From Eubacteriaceae bacterium UBA6119 (GTDB taxonomy: Bacteria > Bacillota > Clostridia > Eubacteriales > UBA1433), in contig DIVZ01000007.1 in assembly GCA_002423395.1 (NCBI GenBank), positions 239,635-303,634 of the forward strand: DNA of 64,000 bases. The letters run 5' to 3'. Of this stretch, positions 8,161-16,467 are shown piece after piece. Within the stretch, counting starts at the first letter, position 1, and each line of letters opens with the position of its first letter. Below the pieces are notes generated by a model. That model made no database searches. It was not told the origin of the DNA and saw nothing but the letters and a program-made list of their open reading frames with translations. The position numbers and the translations under genes were made by a program.

Positions 8161-9393
8161 TTAATCCATTCCAAGGAAAGACGGATATGCGCTTTCGCTG
8201 TGTTCTGATATGTCGAGTCCTTTGCTTTCATCGGCATCGCTTACTCTTACTTTCATTATTAATTTAAGCAGAGACATTATTATAAATGTGCCGACAACAG
8301 CTATGACAATGGTAATTCCAACTGCTTCTAACTGAGCTATGAACAATTTTGAGCTTCCGAACACAAGACCGTTTGCCGTATTAATTGAACCTTGCGCGAA
8401 TATTCCTGTTGCTATACAGCCCCAAATACCGCCTATACCGTGACAGCCGAATGCGTCGAGAGCGTCGTCATATCCAAATTTATTTTTAATAACTGTTAGC
8501 GCAAAGTAACATATCGGGCTTACTAGAGCTCCTATTACTATTGCCGCCCACATCGGAACAAAACCTGCAGCCGGTGTTATGGCTACCAGACCCGCAACAA
8601 CGCCTGTCGCCGCTCCGAGAATAGTTGCTTTTCCTCTGCAAATTCTTTCAATAAGCATCCAGGAAAGCAATGCCGCCGCTGCTGAAGTGTTTGTAGTCAT
8701 AAAAGCGTGTGATGCGAGTCCATTTGCACCCAGTGCGCTGCCTGCGTTGAAACCAAACCAGCCAAACCAAAGAATTGAGGCTCCCAGCACTACAAAAGGT
8801 ATATTGTGCGGACGATATGAAGCAAGACCTAGACCTTTGCGCTTGCCGAGCATTATTGAAGCTACAAGCGCCGATATGCCTGAGCTCATATGTACAACGG
8901 TACCGCCTGCGAAGTCAACCGCTCCCAAGTTCCTTATTAAACCGCCTACTCCCCATACCATATGCGCCATTGGGTAATATACAATTACACACCATGCGGC
9001 AATAAAGATAAACAATGCTGAAAATCGCATTCTTTCTACAAGCGCGCCGGTTATTAAAGCCGGTGTGATAACTGCAAACATCATCTGGAATGCCGCGAAC
9101 AGATTATGAGGTATAGTTGCCGCATAATCAGTATTGGGATCCCAAGTTACCCCGTTAAATCCAAACCATTGGAAATTTCCGATGATTCCTCCCACATCTT
9201 TTCCGAAAGACATTGTGTAGCCAATAAGTACCCACAATACTGCGGCAAGACCGCAGATAAAAAATGATGACATTAGAGTGTTTAATACATTTTTTCGTCT
9301 TACCATGCCTCCGTAAAAAAATGCAAGTCCGGGTGTCATAAAAAAGACTAAAGCTGTTGAGATAAGTATAAATGCTGTATCTCCTGTGTTCAT
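8161..9393 (-). CDS. amt: Ammonium transporter Amt (copy 2)
   Basis: 410-residue ammonium channel, paralogue of copy 1, with an almost identical N-terminus. The pore histidine regions are DFAGGTVVHMSSGISAL and FGCHGIGGIWG. It is three residues shorter than copy 1, from small changes in the loop before the last span (GSINTANGLVFGSSKL here). The C-terminal SAYPSFLGMD tail is kept. The start has AAGGAGGAAT upstream. Its leader, about 310 bases, is longer and carries more hairpin units than that of copy 1, suggesting tighter or more graded control of this copy. Confidence 0.97.
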   Translation of the reverse strand: MNTGDTAFILISTALVFFMTPGLAFFYGGMVRRKNVLNTLMSSFFICGLAAVLWVLIGYTMSFGKDVGGIIGNFQWFGFNGVTWDPNTDYAATIPHNLFAAFQMMFAVITPALITGALVERMRFSALFIFIAAWCVIVYYPMAHMVWGVGGLIRNLGAVDFAGGTVVHMSSGISALVASIMLGKRKGLGLASYRPHNIPFVVLGASILWFGWFGFNAGSALGANGLASHAFMTTNTSAAAALLSWMLIERICRGKATILGAATGVVAGLVAITPAAGFVPMWAAIVIGALVSPICYFALTVIKNKFGYDDALDAFGCHGIGGIWGCIATGIFAQGSINTANGLVFGSSKLFIAQLEAVGITIVIAVVGTFIIMSLLKLIMKVRVSDADESKGLDISEHSESAYPSFLGMD

Positions 9394-9425
9394 ATAAATT
9401 CCTCCTTAAATAATGTTGTAATTGA

Positions 9426-9470
9426 CAAAGGCGCTGTGAGAGAGTGTCAATCTACACAGCGCCTTTGCCG
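9426..9470 (-). promoter_or_regulatory. ANTAR-type hairpin unit 5, amt copy 2 leader
   Basis: Minus-strand hairpin CGGC-[AAAGGC]-GCTG (9457-9470, one G.U pair), loop A1 and G4. It overlaps a perfect 13-bp stem CAAAGGCGCTGTG/CACAGCGCCTTTG (9426-9438 with 9455-9467) that lies about 30 bases before the amt start. The T tract after this stem is weak (CCTTTGTC), so its terminator role is less certain than that of the other units. Confidence 0.65.
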
Positions 9471-9501
9471 ATATATATTAAAAATTTAAAACTATTATAT
9501 T

Positions 9502-9531
9502 TTTAGCAAACAGCTTTAGCTGTCTGCTAAA
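9502..9531 (-). promoter_or_regulatory. Stable hairpin 4 of amt copy 2 leader, no hexaloop
   Basis: Thirteen-base stem with one G.U pair around a TAAA tetraloop on the minus strand (9502-9514 with 9519-9531). It sits in the place where a repeat unit would be expected, but lacks the six-base A1/G4 loop and a T run. It may be a decayed unit. Confidence 0.55.
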
Positions 9532-9543
9532 TTATTTTTAAAC

Positions 9544-9585
9544 AAAAAAAGCTGCATGATATTAATCACACAGCATCATTGCTGT
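9544..9585 (-). promoter_or_regulatory. ANTAR-type antiterminator/terminator unit 3, amt copy 2 leader
   Basis: Minus-strand hairpin ACAGC-[AATGAT]-GCTGT (9570-9585), loop A1 and G4. Its 3' arm doubles as the 5' arm of the GCTGTGTGAT/ATCATGCAGC terminator (9551-9574), followed on the minus strand by seven T. Confidence 0.82.
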
Positions 9586-9596
9586 TTGCTTAAAAA

Positions 9597-9639
9597 CAAA
9601 AAAAGCTGTATGAAAATAAATCATACAGCGTCTTTGCTG
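9597..9639 (-). promoter_or_regulatory. ANTAR-type antiterminator/terminator unit 2, amt copy 2 leader
   Basis: Minus-strand hairpin CAGC-[AAAGAC]-GCTG (9626-9639), loop A1 and G4. It overlaps the GCTGTATGA/TCATACAGC terminator (9605-9629), followed on the minus strand by TTTTTTTG. Confidence 0.82.
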
Positions 9640-9647
9640 AATTGTTT

Positions 9648-9696
9648 AAAAAAAACGCGCTGTATGAACAATTGTTTCATACAGCACCGTCACTGC
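9648..9696 (-). promoter_or_regulatory. ANTAR-type unit 1 (variant loop), amt copy 2 leader
   Basis: Minus-strand hairpin GCAGT-[GACGGT]-GCTGT (9681-9696) keeps G4 but has G instead of A at loop position 1, with a U.G closing pair. It overlaps the GCTGTATGAA/TTCATACAGC terminator (9659-9685), followed by GCG and eight T. It is the promoter-proximal unit. Confidence 0.7.
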
Positions 9697-9712
9697 TTAT
9701 TTAATTTAGCTT

Positions 9713-9741
9713 ATATTAGCATAAGTTAATTTTTATGTCAA
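9713..9741 (-). promoter_or_regulatory. Promoter of amt-glnK copy 2
   Basis: TTGACA, 17 bases, TAATAT on the minus strand. Transcription from it would begin just before hairpin unit 1, giving a leader of about 310 bases. Confidence 0.8.
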
Positions 9742-9844
9742 CAAAATTTAAAAATTTTCTTAATAAAATTATATGTCAAATATAGTTAATATTTACTAAT
9801 ATTTAAAAATTACTGAATTATTTAGACAAATATATATATTATAT

Positions 9845-9873
9845 TTTACAGGCATTGATTTTCTTTATATAAT
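9845..9873 (+). promoter_or_regulatory. Promoter of the MacAB-like operon
   Basis: TTTACA, 17 bases, TATAAT, ending 38 bases before the start of the membrane fusion gene. Confidence 0.7.
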
Positions 9874-9911
9874 ACTAAATTATAAGTAACAAGACAGAGA
9901 GGCAATAACGG

Positions 9912-11153
9912 ATGAAAAATAAAACACTGAAGTTTATTAAAAGCAATAAAAAATTGTTGTTAATTTTAACTCCTATAATAGTTATTGTAATATTTGTTCT
10001 GACGTCGGTGATGAGCCCCAAAGAGCAAAAATATTCAGAGGAGATTGTAAAAACACAAGACATAGAAACGTATTACAGTTTTACCGGAAATATTGAGGCG
10101 GAAGACAGCCAGAAAGTTTTTTCTAAAAATATGCTGCCTATTAAAACTATCTATGTTAAAGAAGGCGAAAGCGTAAAAAAAGGCCAGGCCTTGTTTGCAT
10201 TTGACGGCAGTAATTTGACAGCGAGCGTCGAACAAAGTTCAGCGTCTTTGGAGATTGCGAAAATAAATTACGAAAAAGCGAAAACCACCGCTAAAAGCTC
10301 TATGCTCTTACAGGCTCAGATTGCGCTGGATACGGCTCAAAGCGTATATAATACAGCTAAGACAAATCTTGATAATGCAACGGCTTTATATAACAACGGA
10401 AGCATTACTGCCGCCGAACTGGCGGCCGCGCAAGCAGCGTTTGATTCGGCGCAATATCAGCTTTCCAATGCGCAGCAGTCGTATAACATAGCCTCACAGA
10501 CTGCTGATCAGAATATAAGCATTGCAAGAGAGCAGTTAAATCAGGCGCAGGCGAGTTATGACAACATAGCGCAGCAAATTAAAGACTTAACAGTAAAAGC
10601 TGAAATAAACGGAGTTGTCTCTGATATAACCGCTAAGGAAAATCAGACTTTGGCTCTGGGAAGCCCGATTATGAATGTTGTAAACTATGATACTCTCATA
10701 GTAACCGTAAAAGTAGACGAATACGATTTAGCAGCAGTTTCTGTAGGCAAAGAAGTAAGTTTGAATGTTAATGCTCTCGACTTACAGATTGGAGGAGTAA
10801 TATCCAAGATATCAAAACAGGCGACTGTAGTAAACGGGGTTTCTTTCTTCCCGACAAAAATAACTATAGATGATAATGAAAACTTAAGAGTAGGAATGTC
10901 GTGTGAAATTAAAATTATAAATAAGAGCGTAAAAGGAGTCACGGCAATATCTATGAAAGCGCTTCAGTTTGACAATTATAATGAGCCATATGTTTATTAC
11001 AGAGATGAAAAAGGAAATGTGGCGACTAAAAGGGTAACAGCCGGTATAAATGACGGAAATACTGTACAGATTATTGACGGACTTCAAAGCGGTGATGTGA
11101 TTTTAGTGCCAGTTGCTGCTAATTTTAATCCGTTCAACGTAGTATCCAATTAA
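9912..11153 (+). CDS. HlyD/MacA-type membrane fusion (periplasmic adaptor-like) protein
   Basis: 413-residue adaptor subunit of an ABC exporter. An N-terminal signal anchor (about residues 15-37) is followed by a barrel-sandwich lipoyl half (IKTIYVKEGESVKKGQALFAFD, of which KEGESVKKGQ is diagnostic). Next comes a long alpha-helical hairpin rich in Ala and Gln (about residues 110-215), the second lipoyl half, and a C-terminal beta-barrel. The ribosome site is a modest GAGAGG. It is first in a three-gene operon with an ATPase and a MacB-type permease. In Gram-positives such systems export peptides or antibiotics; the substrate is unknown. Confidence 0.92.
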   Translation: MKNKTLKFIKSNKKLLLILTPIIVIVIFVLTSVMSPKEQKYSEEIVKTQDIETYYSFTGNIEAEDSQKVFSKNMLPIKTIYVKEGESVKKGQALFAFDGSNLTASVEQSSASLEIAKINYEKAKTTAKSSMLLQAQIALDTAQSVYNTAKTNLDNATALYNNGSITAAELAAAQAAFDSAQYQLSNAQQSYNIASQTADQNISIAREQLNQAQASYDNIAQQIKDLTVKAEINGVVSDITAKENQTLALGSPIMNVVNYDTLIVTVKVDEYDLAAVSVGKEVSLNVNALDLQIGGVISKISKQATVVNGVSFFPTKITIDDNENLRVGMSCEIKIINKSVKGVTAISMKALQFDNYNEPYVYYRDEKGNVATKRVTAGINDGNTVQIIDGLQSGDVILVPVAANFNPFNVVSN

Positions 11154-11169
11154 AAGGAGGGTATTTGAT

Positions 11170-11847
11170 ATGGAAATACTCTCTATGAACAATATAGTAA
11201 AAGCATACAAAATGGGTGAAGAAGAGCATGTAGTATTAAAAGGAATTAATTTGCATGTAGACAAAGGTGATTTTATAGCTGTGCTCGGACCTTCCGGTTC
11301 GGGCAAAAGCACTCTTATGAATATAATAGGCTGTTTGGATACGCCGACAAGCGGCGAATATATACTATCAGGCAGCAGCATTTCACAGATGAATGAGGTA
11401 GAGCTGGCTCGTATAAGAAGCAGAGAAATAGGTTTTATTTTTCAATCTTTTCAGCTTTTGTCAAGATTAAACGCAATTGAAAATGTAGAACTTCCGCTTA
11501 TTTATGCGAAAATGCCGCTCTCACAGCGTAAAACAAGAGCAAAAGAGATGCTTACTAAAGTAGGGCTATCCGATAAATTTTATCATTATCCCAATCAATT
11601 GTCTGGAGGACAGCAGCAGCGTGTGGCTATAGCGCGCGCGCTCGCAACCGAGCCGACAATATTGCTTGCCGATGAGCCCACAGGAGCGCTTGACCAAAAA
11701 ACGGGGCAGCAGGTGCTGGCGCTGTTTTCAGCGCTGAATAAAGAAGGCAAGACAATTATTATGATTACACATGATTCAAATATAGCAAAAAACGCGAACC
11801 GAATTGTTAAACTGCTTGATGGCGTGTTAACAGAGGGAGATGACTAA
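11170..11847 (+). CDS. ABC exporter ATPase, MacB/LolD class
   Basis: 225-residue cytoplasmic ATPase. Walker A GPSGSGKST is near residue 41, the Q-loop is in GFIFQSFQLL, the signature LSGGQQQRVAIARALA is near 143, Walker B ILLADEPTGALD near 163 and the H-loop MITHDS near 197. The sequence type belongs to the LolD/MacB/BceA group that drives mechanotransmission exporters rather than transport through a pore. Start ATG has AAGGAGGG upstream, 16 bases after the adaptor gene, and the gene abuts the permease gene (stop TAA directly followed by ATG). Confidence 0.95.
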   Translation: MEILSMNNIVKAYKMGEEEHVVLKGINLHVDKGDFIAVLGPSGSGKSTLMNIIGCLDTPTSGEYILSGSSISQMNEVELARIRSREIGFIFQSFQLLSRLNAIENVELPLIYAKMPLSQRKTRAKEMLTKVGLSDKFYHYPNQLSGGQQQRVAIARALATEPTILLADEPTGALDQKTGQQVLALFSALNKEGKTIIMITHDSNIAKNANRIVKLLDGVLTEGDD

Positions 11848-13044
11848 ATGATTAAAGAAAGCATAAAAATGTCGTGGCAGAACATTACAAATAACAGGAT
11901 GAGGTCATTTCTTACTGTTCTTGGAATCGTAATAGGCGTCAGCGCAATCATCTCACTCGTAACAATTGTGCAGGGAGTATACGGCAAAATGATGAGCGAA
12001 TTCTCTGCGTTGGGAGCAGGTAAAATTATGGTTCAGGTAAAGGGCACTCCGCTTAAACAGGGTCTTACGGACGGAGATATTGAAGCTATCAGCAAAGTAG
12101 ACTATGTATCGGGAGTGTCGCCCAATTTAACAATAGCATCTACCGCTGTTTACGAAGGGCGTATTGCAGAAGATATTGTAGTACAAGGCAGAAATGAAGT
12201 ATATTTTAAAAACCACACAGATTTACTGGAACGAGGAAGAATATTTAATATTCTTGATATGACAAGCAAAAACAGAGTATGTATAATAAACAAGGTGCTT
12301 GCCGAGCAGTTGTTTTTCGGACAAGATCCTCTGGGTAAAACTATCCTTATAGGGGGAACTAATTTTACCGTTGTTGGAATTTTAGCTAATAAAGAGCCGA
12401 CCAGTATGACAGAGTATATGTTTTCCAACAATAATAATACAGAAGGAAAAATAATTATACCGTATAAAACTGCCATGAGTATGGCGCAGATGGGAAGCGT
12501 TTCCGCTCTTGAAATATTTATATCAGACAGTGTTAAAACTGACGAAGTTGTTGAAAACACTAAACTTGTTTTAAATCAGGCTTTTAACTACAAGGAAGAC
12601 AGTTTTCAGATTATTAACCTTAAAAGTCTTATTGAGTCAATGAACACTATGACGACTCTTATGACAGGCGTTATATCCGGCGTTGCTTCTATTGCTTTGT
12701 TGGTAGGGGGCATTGGCATTATGAATATGATGCTTGTTTCAGTAACCGAACGTAAAGCTGAAATAGGGCTGCGAAAAGCGTTAGGAGCAGAACCCAGGCA
12801 AATACAGCTTCAGTTTTTAATTGAGTCTATTTTTATCTGTCTTATCGGAGGATTTATAGGGTTGGTACTGGGGCTGATAATTTCATTTATAGGTGAAAAA
12901 CTGCTTGGGCTTGATTACGCGTTTTCCGTTTTTGCAATATCGCTTGGAGTAGGGTTTTCAGTTGCGGTAGGAGTAGTGTTCGGATGGATGCCCGCAAGAC
13001 GCGCAAGCAAGCTTAATCCTATTGACGCACTTAGAAGCATGTAA
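11848..13044 (+). CDS. MacB-type ABC permease
   Basis: 398-residue permease with one N-terminal span (LTVLGIVIGVSAIISLV), a large extracytoplasmic MacB_PCD domain (about residues 50-250) and a C-terminal FtsX domain with three spans. The family hallmarks GGIGIMNMMLVSVTERKAEI and GLRKALGA sit just after the second span. The C-terminal PARRASKLNPIDALR tail is typical of MacB. It probably dimerises with the ATPase and adaptor of the same operon. Start is coupled to the previous stop with no gap. Confidence 0.95.
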   Translation: MIKESIKMSWQNITNNRMRSFLTVLGIVIGVSAIISLVTIVQGVYGKMMSEFSALGAGKIMVQVKGTPLKQGLTDGDIEAISKVDYVSGVSPNLTIASTAVYEGRIAEDIVVQGRNEVYFKNHTDLLERGRIFNILDMTSKNRVCIINKVLAEQLFFGQDPLGKTILIGGTNFTVVGILANKEPTSMTEYMFSNNNNTEGKIIIPYKTAMSMAQMGSVSALEIFISDSVKTDEVVENTKLVLNQAFNYKEDSFQIINLKSLIESMNTMTTLMTGVISGVASIALLVGGIGIMNMMLVSVTERKAEIGLRKALGAEPRQIQLQFLIESIFICLIGGFIGLVLGLIISFIGEKLLGLDYAFSVFAISLGVGFSVAVGVVFGWMPARRASKLNPIDALRSM

Positions 13045-13065
13045 AATACAAAGATAGACAATAAA

Positions 13066-13096
13066 AAAACTTCCGGAGTTTATTCCGGAAGTTTTT
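13066..13096. terminator. Bidirectional terminator
   Basis: Stem ACTTCCGGA/TCCGGAAGT flanked by A and T runs on both sides (13069-13077 with 13084-13092). It separates the MacAB-like operon from the convergent surface-protein gene. Confidence 0.9.
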
Positions 13097-13099
13097 GTT

Positions 13100-15280
13100 T
13101 TATGCGTTTTGCTTTTTCTTCTTTTTATAAATTAATATTACTGCAGCAGTAATAATTACTGCGCCTGCAATAATCCAAATCCATGTATAACTTTTTTCTA
13201 TTTGGACTATTCCGTATATTGAGAAATGGGTTGTTTTAAATTCCAGATATTTTATTCCTTCAATAGTTACAATATCAGTTTTAAGCACCTGCACTTCGCC
13301 TGCATCGTTTACGAAAACAATAGCGAGGTTATCGGCATTTTTCAAGTCATCGGGCACAGGTATTCTTATCGTAAGCTCACCTGTAATATCACTGTTAAGC
13401 ACTTTTGACTCGACTACATTGCCGTTTTCGTCAAATACTGACTTGATAAGCGATAGGTCGAAATAATTGTAAGGGGTAAGTCCTTCTTTTTGCAACAGTT
13501 CTTCAGCTTTTTTTATGACATCTTCGCTGAGCGATTCTGAGCTTAATACATTAACTTGCAGCGAAATTATTACTTTTGATACATTTTTATTGTTCAGTTC
13601 CGCGATATTTATATTTTTATCAACGCCTTCAATATCAAAGCCGACATTATTGTCATTTACTTCTACTACTAATCTTGTATTAACTTTATCGTAATAAAGT
13701 TTTAATACTAAGCTGTTATCAGACAATACTGTGCCGCTGTTTACAGCTCCTTCATAAGTCGTATTTAATTTGTATCCTGCATATGTCTTTGCCCTCGCGG
13801 TTACTGTTTGACCGATATTTCCCGTAAATGTTTCAGTTTCGGAAAGAATGTAATCTCCATTAGCATCCTGTTTATAATGCTGTACTATATATGTAGCTGA
13901 TGTTTTGTTAGTTGCTGGAGCAGTATAATCTATTGAAAATAAAGCTGTTGCTGATATATTCTTACTTACATTCTTATCTGTTCTTGAAGAAGTTTTTACT
14001 CCGTCGCTCCATTTTGTAAAATGGTAGCCTTTATCCGCTACGGCAGTTACGGCCGTACCGCTGTTGCCTTCTTCAACACTTTGTAAAAGTTCGCCTGTAA
14101 TGCTGCCATGAGAGCCTGCGGTATAATTAAGCGTATACGTTCCGTTCATAAATTTAATCTCGAGATAATCGGTCGTTGCCCCTGCCACGTTTGAAGCGTC
14201 ATTGCCGGCAAATGCCGAGTCTAAAAAAGTCACGGTTAAATTGTTTATATTAGATGCAATTGAATGAGCTGTGGCCTTGCCTGTAAAACTAATTGTCGCA
14301 GTTGTGTCGCTGGATTTTATTATATGAGCCGTAAGTCCGGCAGGAATATTAGAATAACTTACGCCTTGCAGCTCGTCATTCACATTTCCAGTAAACGTGT
14401 CGGCAATTAATGTAATAGTTGAAGCTGTTGAAATGGATCCGTCATTATTTGACGATTCCTCAAAAATTGTCGGACTATAAGTGACCGATTTTATTGCGGG
14501 AGGAGGCGGTGCATTATCGTCAGGCTCAATGGGATTAAACGGTTCGCCGTTTTTCCATGTCAGACCTTCGGGATCGTCAAGAAAAAGATATGGATTATAC
14601 GCGGTATCATCTAAATTATAAACAACAAATCCCAGCCTGTAGGTGCCGGAATATACGGCTCTGAATGTAGCTGTCTGCCAGCCTGTGCTTCCGTATGAAC
14701 CTGTGGAGTAGTTACCGGTTCCCGGAACGGTAGCGCCCAAGACACCCACTTCGCCGTAATAACCGTTTATCATACCCACTTTTGACGTATTGTCAAGATT
14801 TGCAAAAGTTGCCAGCGACCCGTCATTATATGGCACATAGTCGGTGGATACATAGTTCCAAGCCACTTTTATTGTTTGCCCTGCTTGGAGGTCTAAGTCT
14901 CTATAAACATATGCATAGTTAGTAATGCCGCAAACTGCAGAGTTGCCTTGGCTGGGAAATGTTTGGGCGATATAACTTATCGAATCCGAAGACAATTTTA
15001 GGGCTGCATACATAGGGTTGGGATCGGAAACTCCGTTGGGCACAAGTTGAGCCATTTTTGCGGTATCCGGCTCGACAAGCCATGTGTTTTGCGATGTTGG
15101 TATTGTTTGCGATCCAACTGCTGTGACATCTCCGTATGTGGTCCATTGATTAAGGTCATCTTCAAAGTCAAAATTCAAAGAATCAGCTTTCACTGTTATA
15201 AGAGACGTGGATAAAATAATTGATATTGAGATAAGTGCAATAAATAATAACTTTAAATTAAGTATTTTTTTTAAGTTCAT
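13100..15280 (-). CDS. Large secreted surface protein with InlB-type repeats and C-terminal anchor
   Basis: 726-residue exported protein of unknown partner. Signal peptide about residues 1-32 (cleavage near VKA-DS). An N-terminal lectin or jelly-roll-like region (to about 250) contains the FDFEDDLNQWTTYGD opening common in carbohydrate-binding modules. Then come a Pro-rich hinge (DDNAPPPPA), a Ser/Thr-rich domain, and an InlB B-type repeat (AGSHGSITGELLQSVEEGNS near 390). A MucBP-like YIVQHYKQDANGDY repeat follows near 465, then a domain resembling the Ig-like parts of gliding-motility or adhesin proteins, and finally a membrane span with the KKKKKQNA tail. No LPXTG motif is seen, so it is anchored by the C-terminal span. 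Start has GAGGG upstream. Likely adhesion or polymer binding. Confidence 0.85.
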   Translation of the reverse strand: MNLKKILNLKLLFIALISISIILSTSLITVKADSLNFDFEDDLNQWTTYGDVTAVGSQTIPTSQNTWLVEPDTAKMAQLVPNGVSDPNPMYAALKLSSDSISYIAQTFPSQGNSAVCGITNYAYVYRDLDLQAGQTIKVAWNYVSTDYVPYNDGSLATFANLDNTSKVGMINGYYGEVGVLGATVPGTGNYSTGSYGSTGWQTATFRAVYSGTYRLGFVVYNLDDTAYNPYLFLDDPEGLTWKNGEPFNPIEPDDNAPPPPAIKSVTYSPTIFEESSNNDGSISTASTITLIADTFTGNVNDELQGVSYSNIPAGLTAHIIKSSDTTATISFTGKATAHSIASNINNLTVTFLDSAFAGNDASNVAGATTDYLEIKFMNGTYTLNYTAGSHGSITGELLQSVEEGNSGTAVTAVADKGYHFTKWSDGVKTSSRTDKNVSKNISATALFSIDYTAPATNKTSATYIVQHYKQDANGDYILSETETFTGNIGQTVTARAKTYAGYKLNTTYEGAVNSGTVLSDNSLVLKLYYDKVNTRLVVEVNDNNVGFDIEGVDKNINIAELNNKNVSKVIISLQVNVLSSESLSEDVIKKAEELLQKEGLTPYNYFDLSLIKSVFDENGNVVESKVLNSDITGELTIRIPVPDDLKNADNLAIVFVNDAGEVQVLKTDIVTIEGIKYLEFKTTHFSIYGIVQIEKSYTWIWIIAGAVIITAAVILIYKKKKKQNA

Positions 15281-15401
15281 TTTTCCCTCGAAAACTGGTA
15301 TATTTTGCTATATATTGTAAATTATATAAGCATTTTGTTATATGGTCAATATTTATAGTGATATAAATATTATTTTTTTATTAAAATATTTTAAGCAAAT
15401 A

Positions 15402-15433
15402 AAAAGAATATGCTTTAAAGGCATATTCTTCTA
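15402..15433 (-). terminator. Terminator after the VOC gene
   Basis: Stem AAGAATATGC/GCATATTCTT followed on the minus strand by TTTTTATTT. Confidence 0.75.
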
Positions 15434-15447
15434 TTATATAAATAAAT

Positions 15448-15903
15448 TCAGTTATTACTCCAATTCTGTATCTCTATGAAATTTCCCTCGGGATCTGAAG
15501 CGTAAGCAACGGTTAAAATCCCTAATTTACCGTAGTTATTGCTGACCAGTTCTCCGTGAATTTTGCCGCCGTTATTTATAAGTTTATCCAGGATGCCGCT
15601 TACATCATCAACATGAAATGCTGTATGCGCAAGACCGATACTATTTAAAGATTTAATATGCGTATTTGTATTTTCCGGCTCATACGAAAATATTTCCAAA
15701 GTCGGGCCGTCTTCATACCCGGGGAGCGCAAGATGCATGCCTTTGATTTTACAGTTGTTAATTTTAGTAAGATTATCAAGCCATTCTCCGCTTAAATTAC
15801 GCTCCGGCAGCAGCGGTTTGCAATCAAAAACAGTTATGTAAAAATCACAAAGCGACCGCCAATTTTTTGCTATTATATTTGTATGAACGTATTTTATTGA
15901 CAT
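15448..15903 (-). CDS. VOC (glyoxalase/bleomycin-resistance) superfamily protein
   Basis: 151-residue vicinal-oxygen-chelate fold protein with paired beta-alpha-beta modules. The first metal-ligand position is in KYVHTNIIAKNWRSLCDFY (His5); the second half has GLAHTAFHVDDV and the closing SDPEGNFIEIQNW. The reaction is unknown; lyase, isomerase or resistance roles all occur in the fold. The gene begins exactly where the upstream redox-family gene stops, so the two are co-transcribed. Confidence 0.85.
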   Translation of the reverse strand: MSIKYVHTNIIAKNWRSLCDFYITVFDCKPLLPERNLSGEWLDNLTKINNCKIKGMHLALPGYEDGPTLEIFSYEPENTNTHIKSLNSIGLAHTAFHVDDVSGILDKLINNGGKIHGELVSNNYGKLGILTVAYASDPEGNFIEIQNWSNN

Positions 15904-16344
15904 TTATACTTTGTCTGCCTCAGGCAGAGATTTAATAAAATTATATGAAAACCATACAGTACGGCAAGTCAAATCTCCGCACATAGCAGGAGGCTGATCC
16001 GGACTGAAACCTTGCGGACGCAAGTCGCGGCACATTATGGAGCCGAACTCGTTTTCAAACGCTACCGCAAAATCATAGCAATATTGTATTATAGTTTCTT
16101 TAGAAACTTTTTTCTGAGTAAAGTATATACCGATAAACATTAAAGGACCTTCTACAAGCCCGCATTGATCGCGTTTTCCGCCGGCGCCGTGGAGACCGAT
16201 GGCTGCGTCTCTTACCTGATCGCAGATTTCTACATTAAAGATTTCACTCAAAGCATCAAGTGAGGCTCTTGCACAATTCAGACGAAGGTCATAGTAATAT
16301 GAATGCATTATTTCTTCAATTTTTTTCTTGATATTTTCGCTCAT
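15904..16344 (-). CDS. C_GCAxxG_C_C family putative redox protein
   Basis: 146-residue soluble protein of the small Cys-rich C_GCAxxG_C_C family, found in anaerobes and thought to have redox or metal roles. Here the motif region reads NCARASLDALSEIF (near residue 24) and GLHGAGGKRDQCGLVEGPL (near 49), with further Cys at CRDLRP, MCGDLTC and R. The usual GCA is CAR at the first site, so this is a variant. Start has AGAGGT upstream. It is first in a two-gene transcript with the VOC protein. Confidence 0.8.
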   Translation of the reverse strand: MSENIKKKIEEIMHSYYYDLRLNCARASLDALSEIFNVEICDQVRDAAIGLHGAGGKRDQCGLVEGPLMFIGIYFTQKKVSKETIIQYCYDFAVAFENEFGSIMCRDLRPQGFSPDQPPAMCGDLTCRTVWFSYNFIKSLPEADKV

Positions 16345-16467
16345 TTTATACCTCTTCTCAAATTAATATTTTTATTATTATAACTTAAAAACAATTAATT
16401 CTTATAAAGTTTTTTTAAAAATAACATATTTATATAATCTTACATATGCTGTTATGAGGTGATTTTA

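Noticed and set aside
8579..8977. Open frame of 132 codons opposite amt copy 2
   Set aside because: Shadow of the Amt reading frame; Pro/Ala-rich translation without family features.
9420..9700. CRISPR-like array of spaced repeats
   Set aside because: The repeats are imperfect hairpins with terminators and varied spacing, no constant 20-40 bp spacers and no cas genes; they fit transcription attenuators.
12150..12560. Minus-strand open frame opposite the MacB permease
   Set aside because: Shadow frame with no ribosome site.
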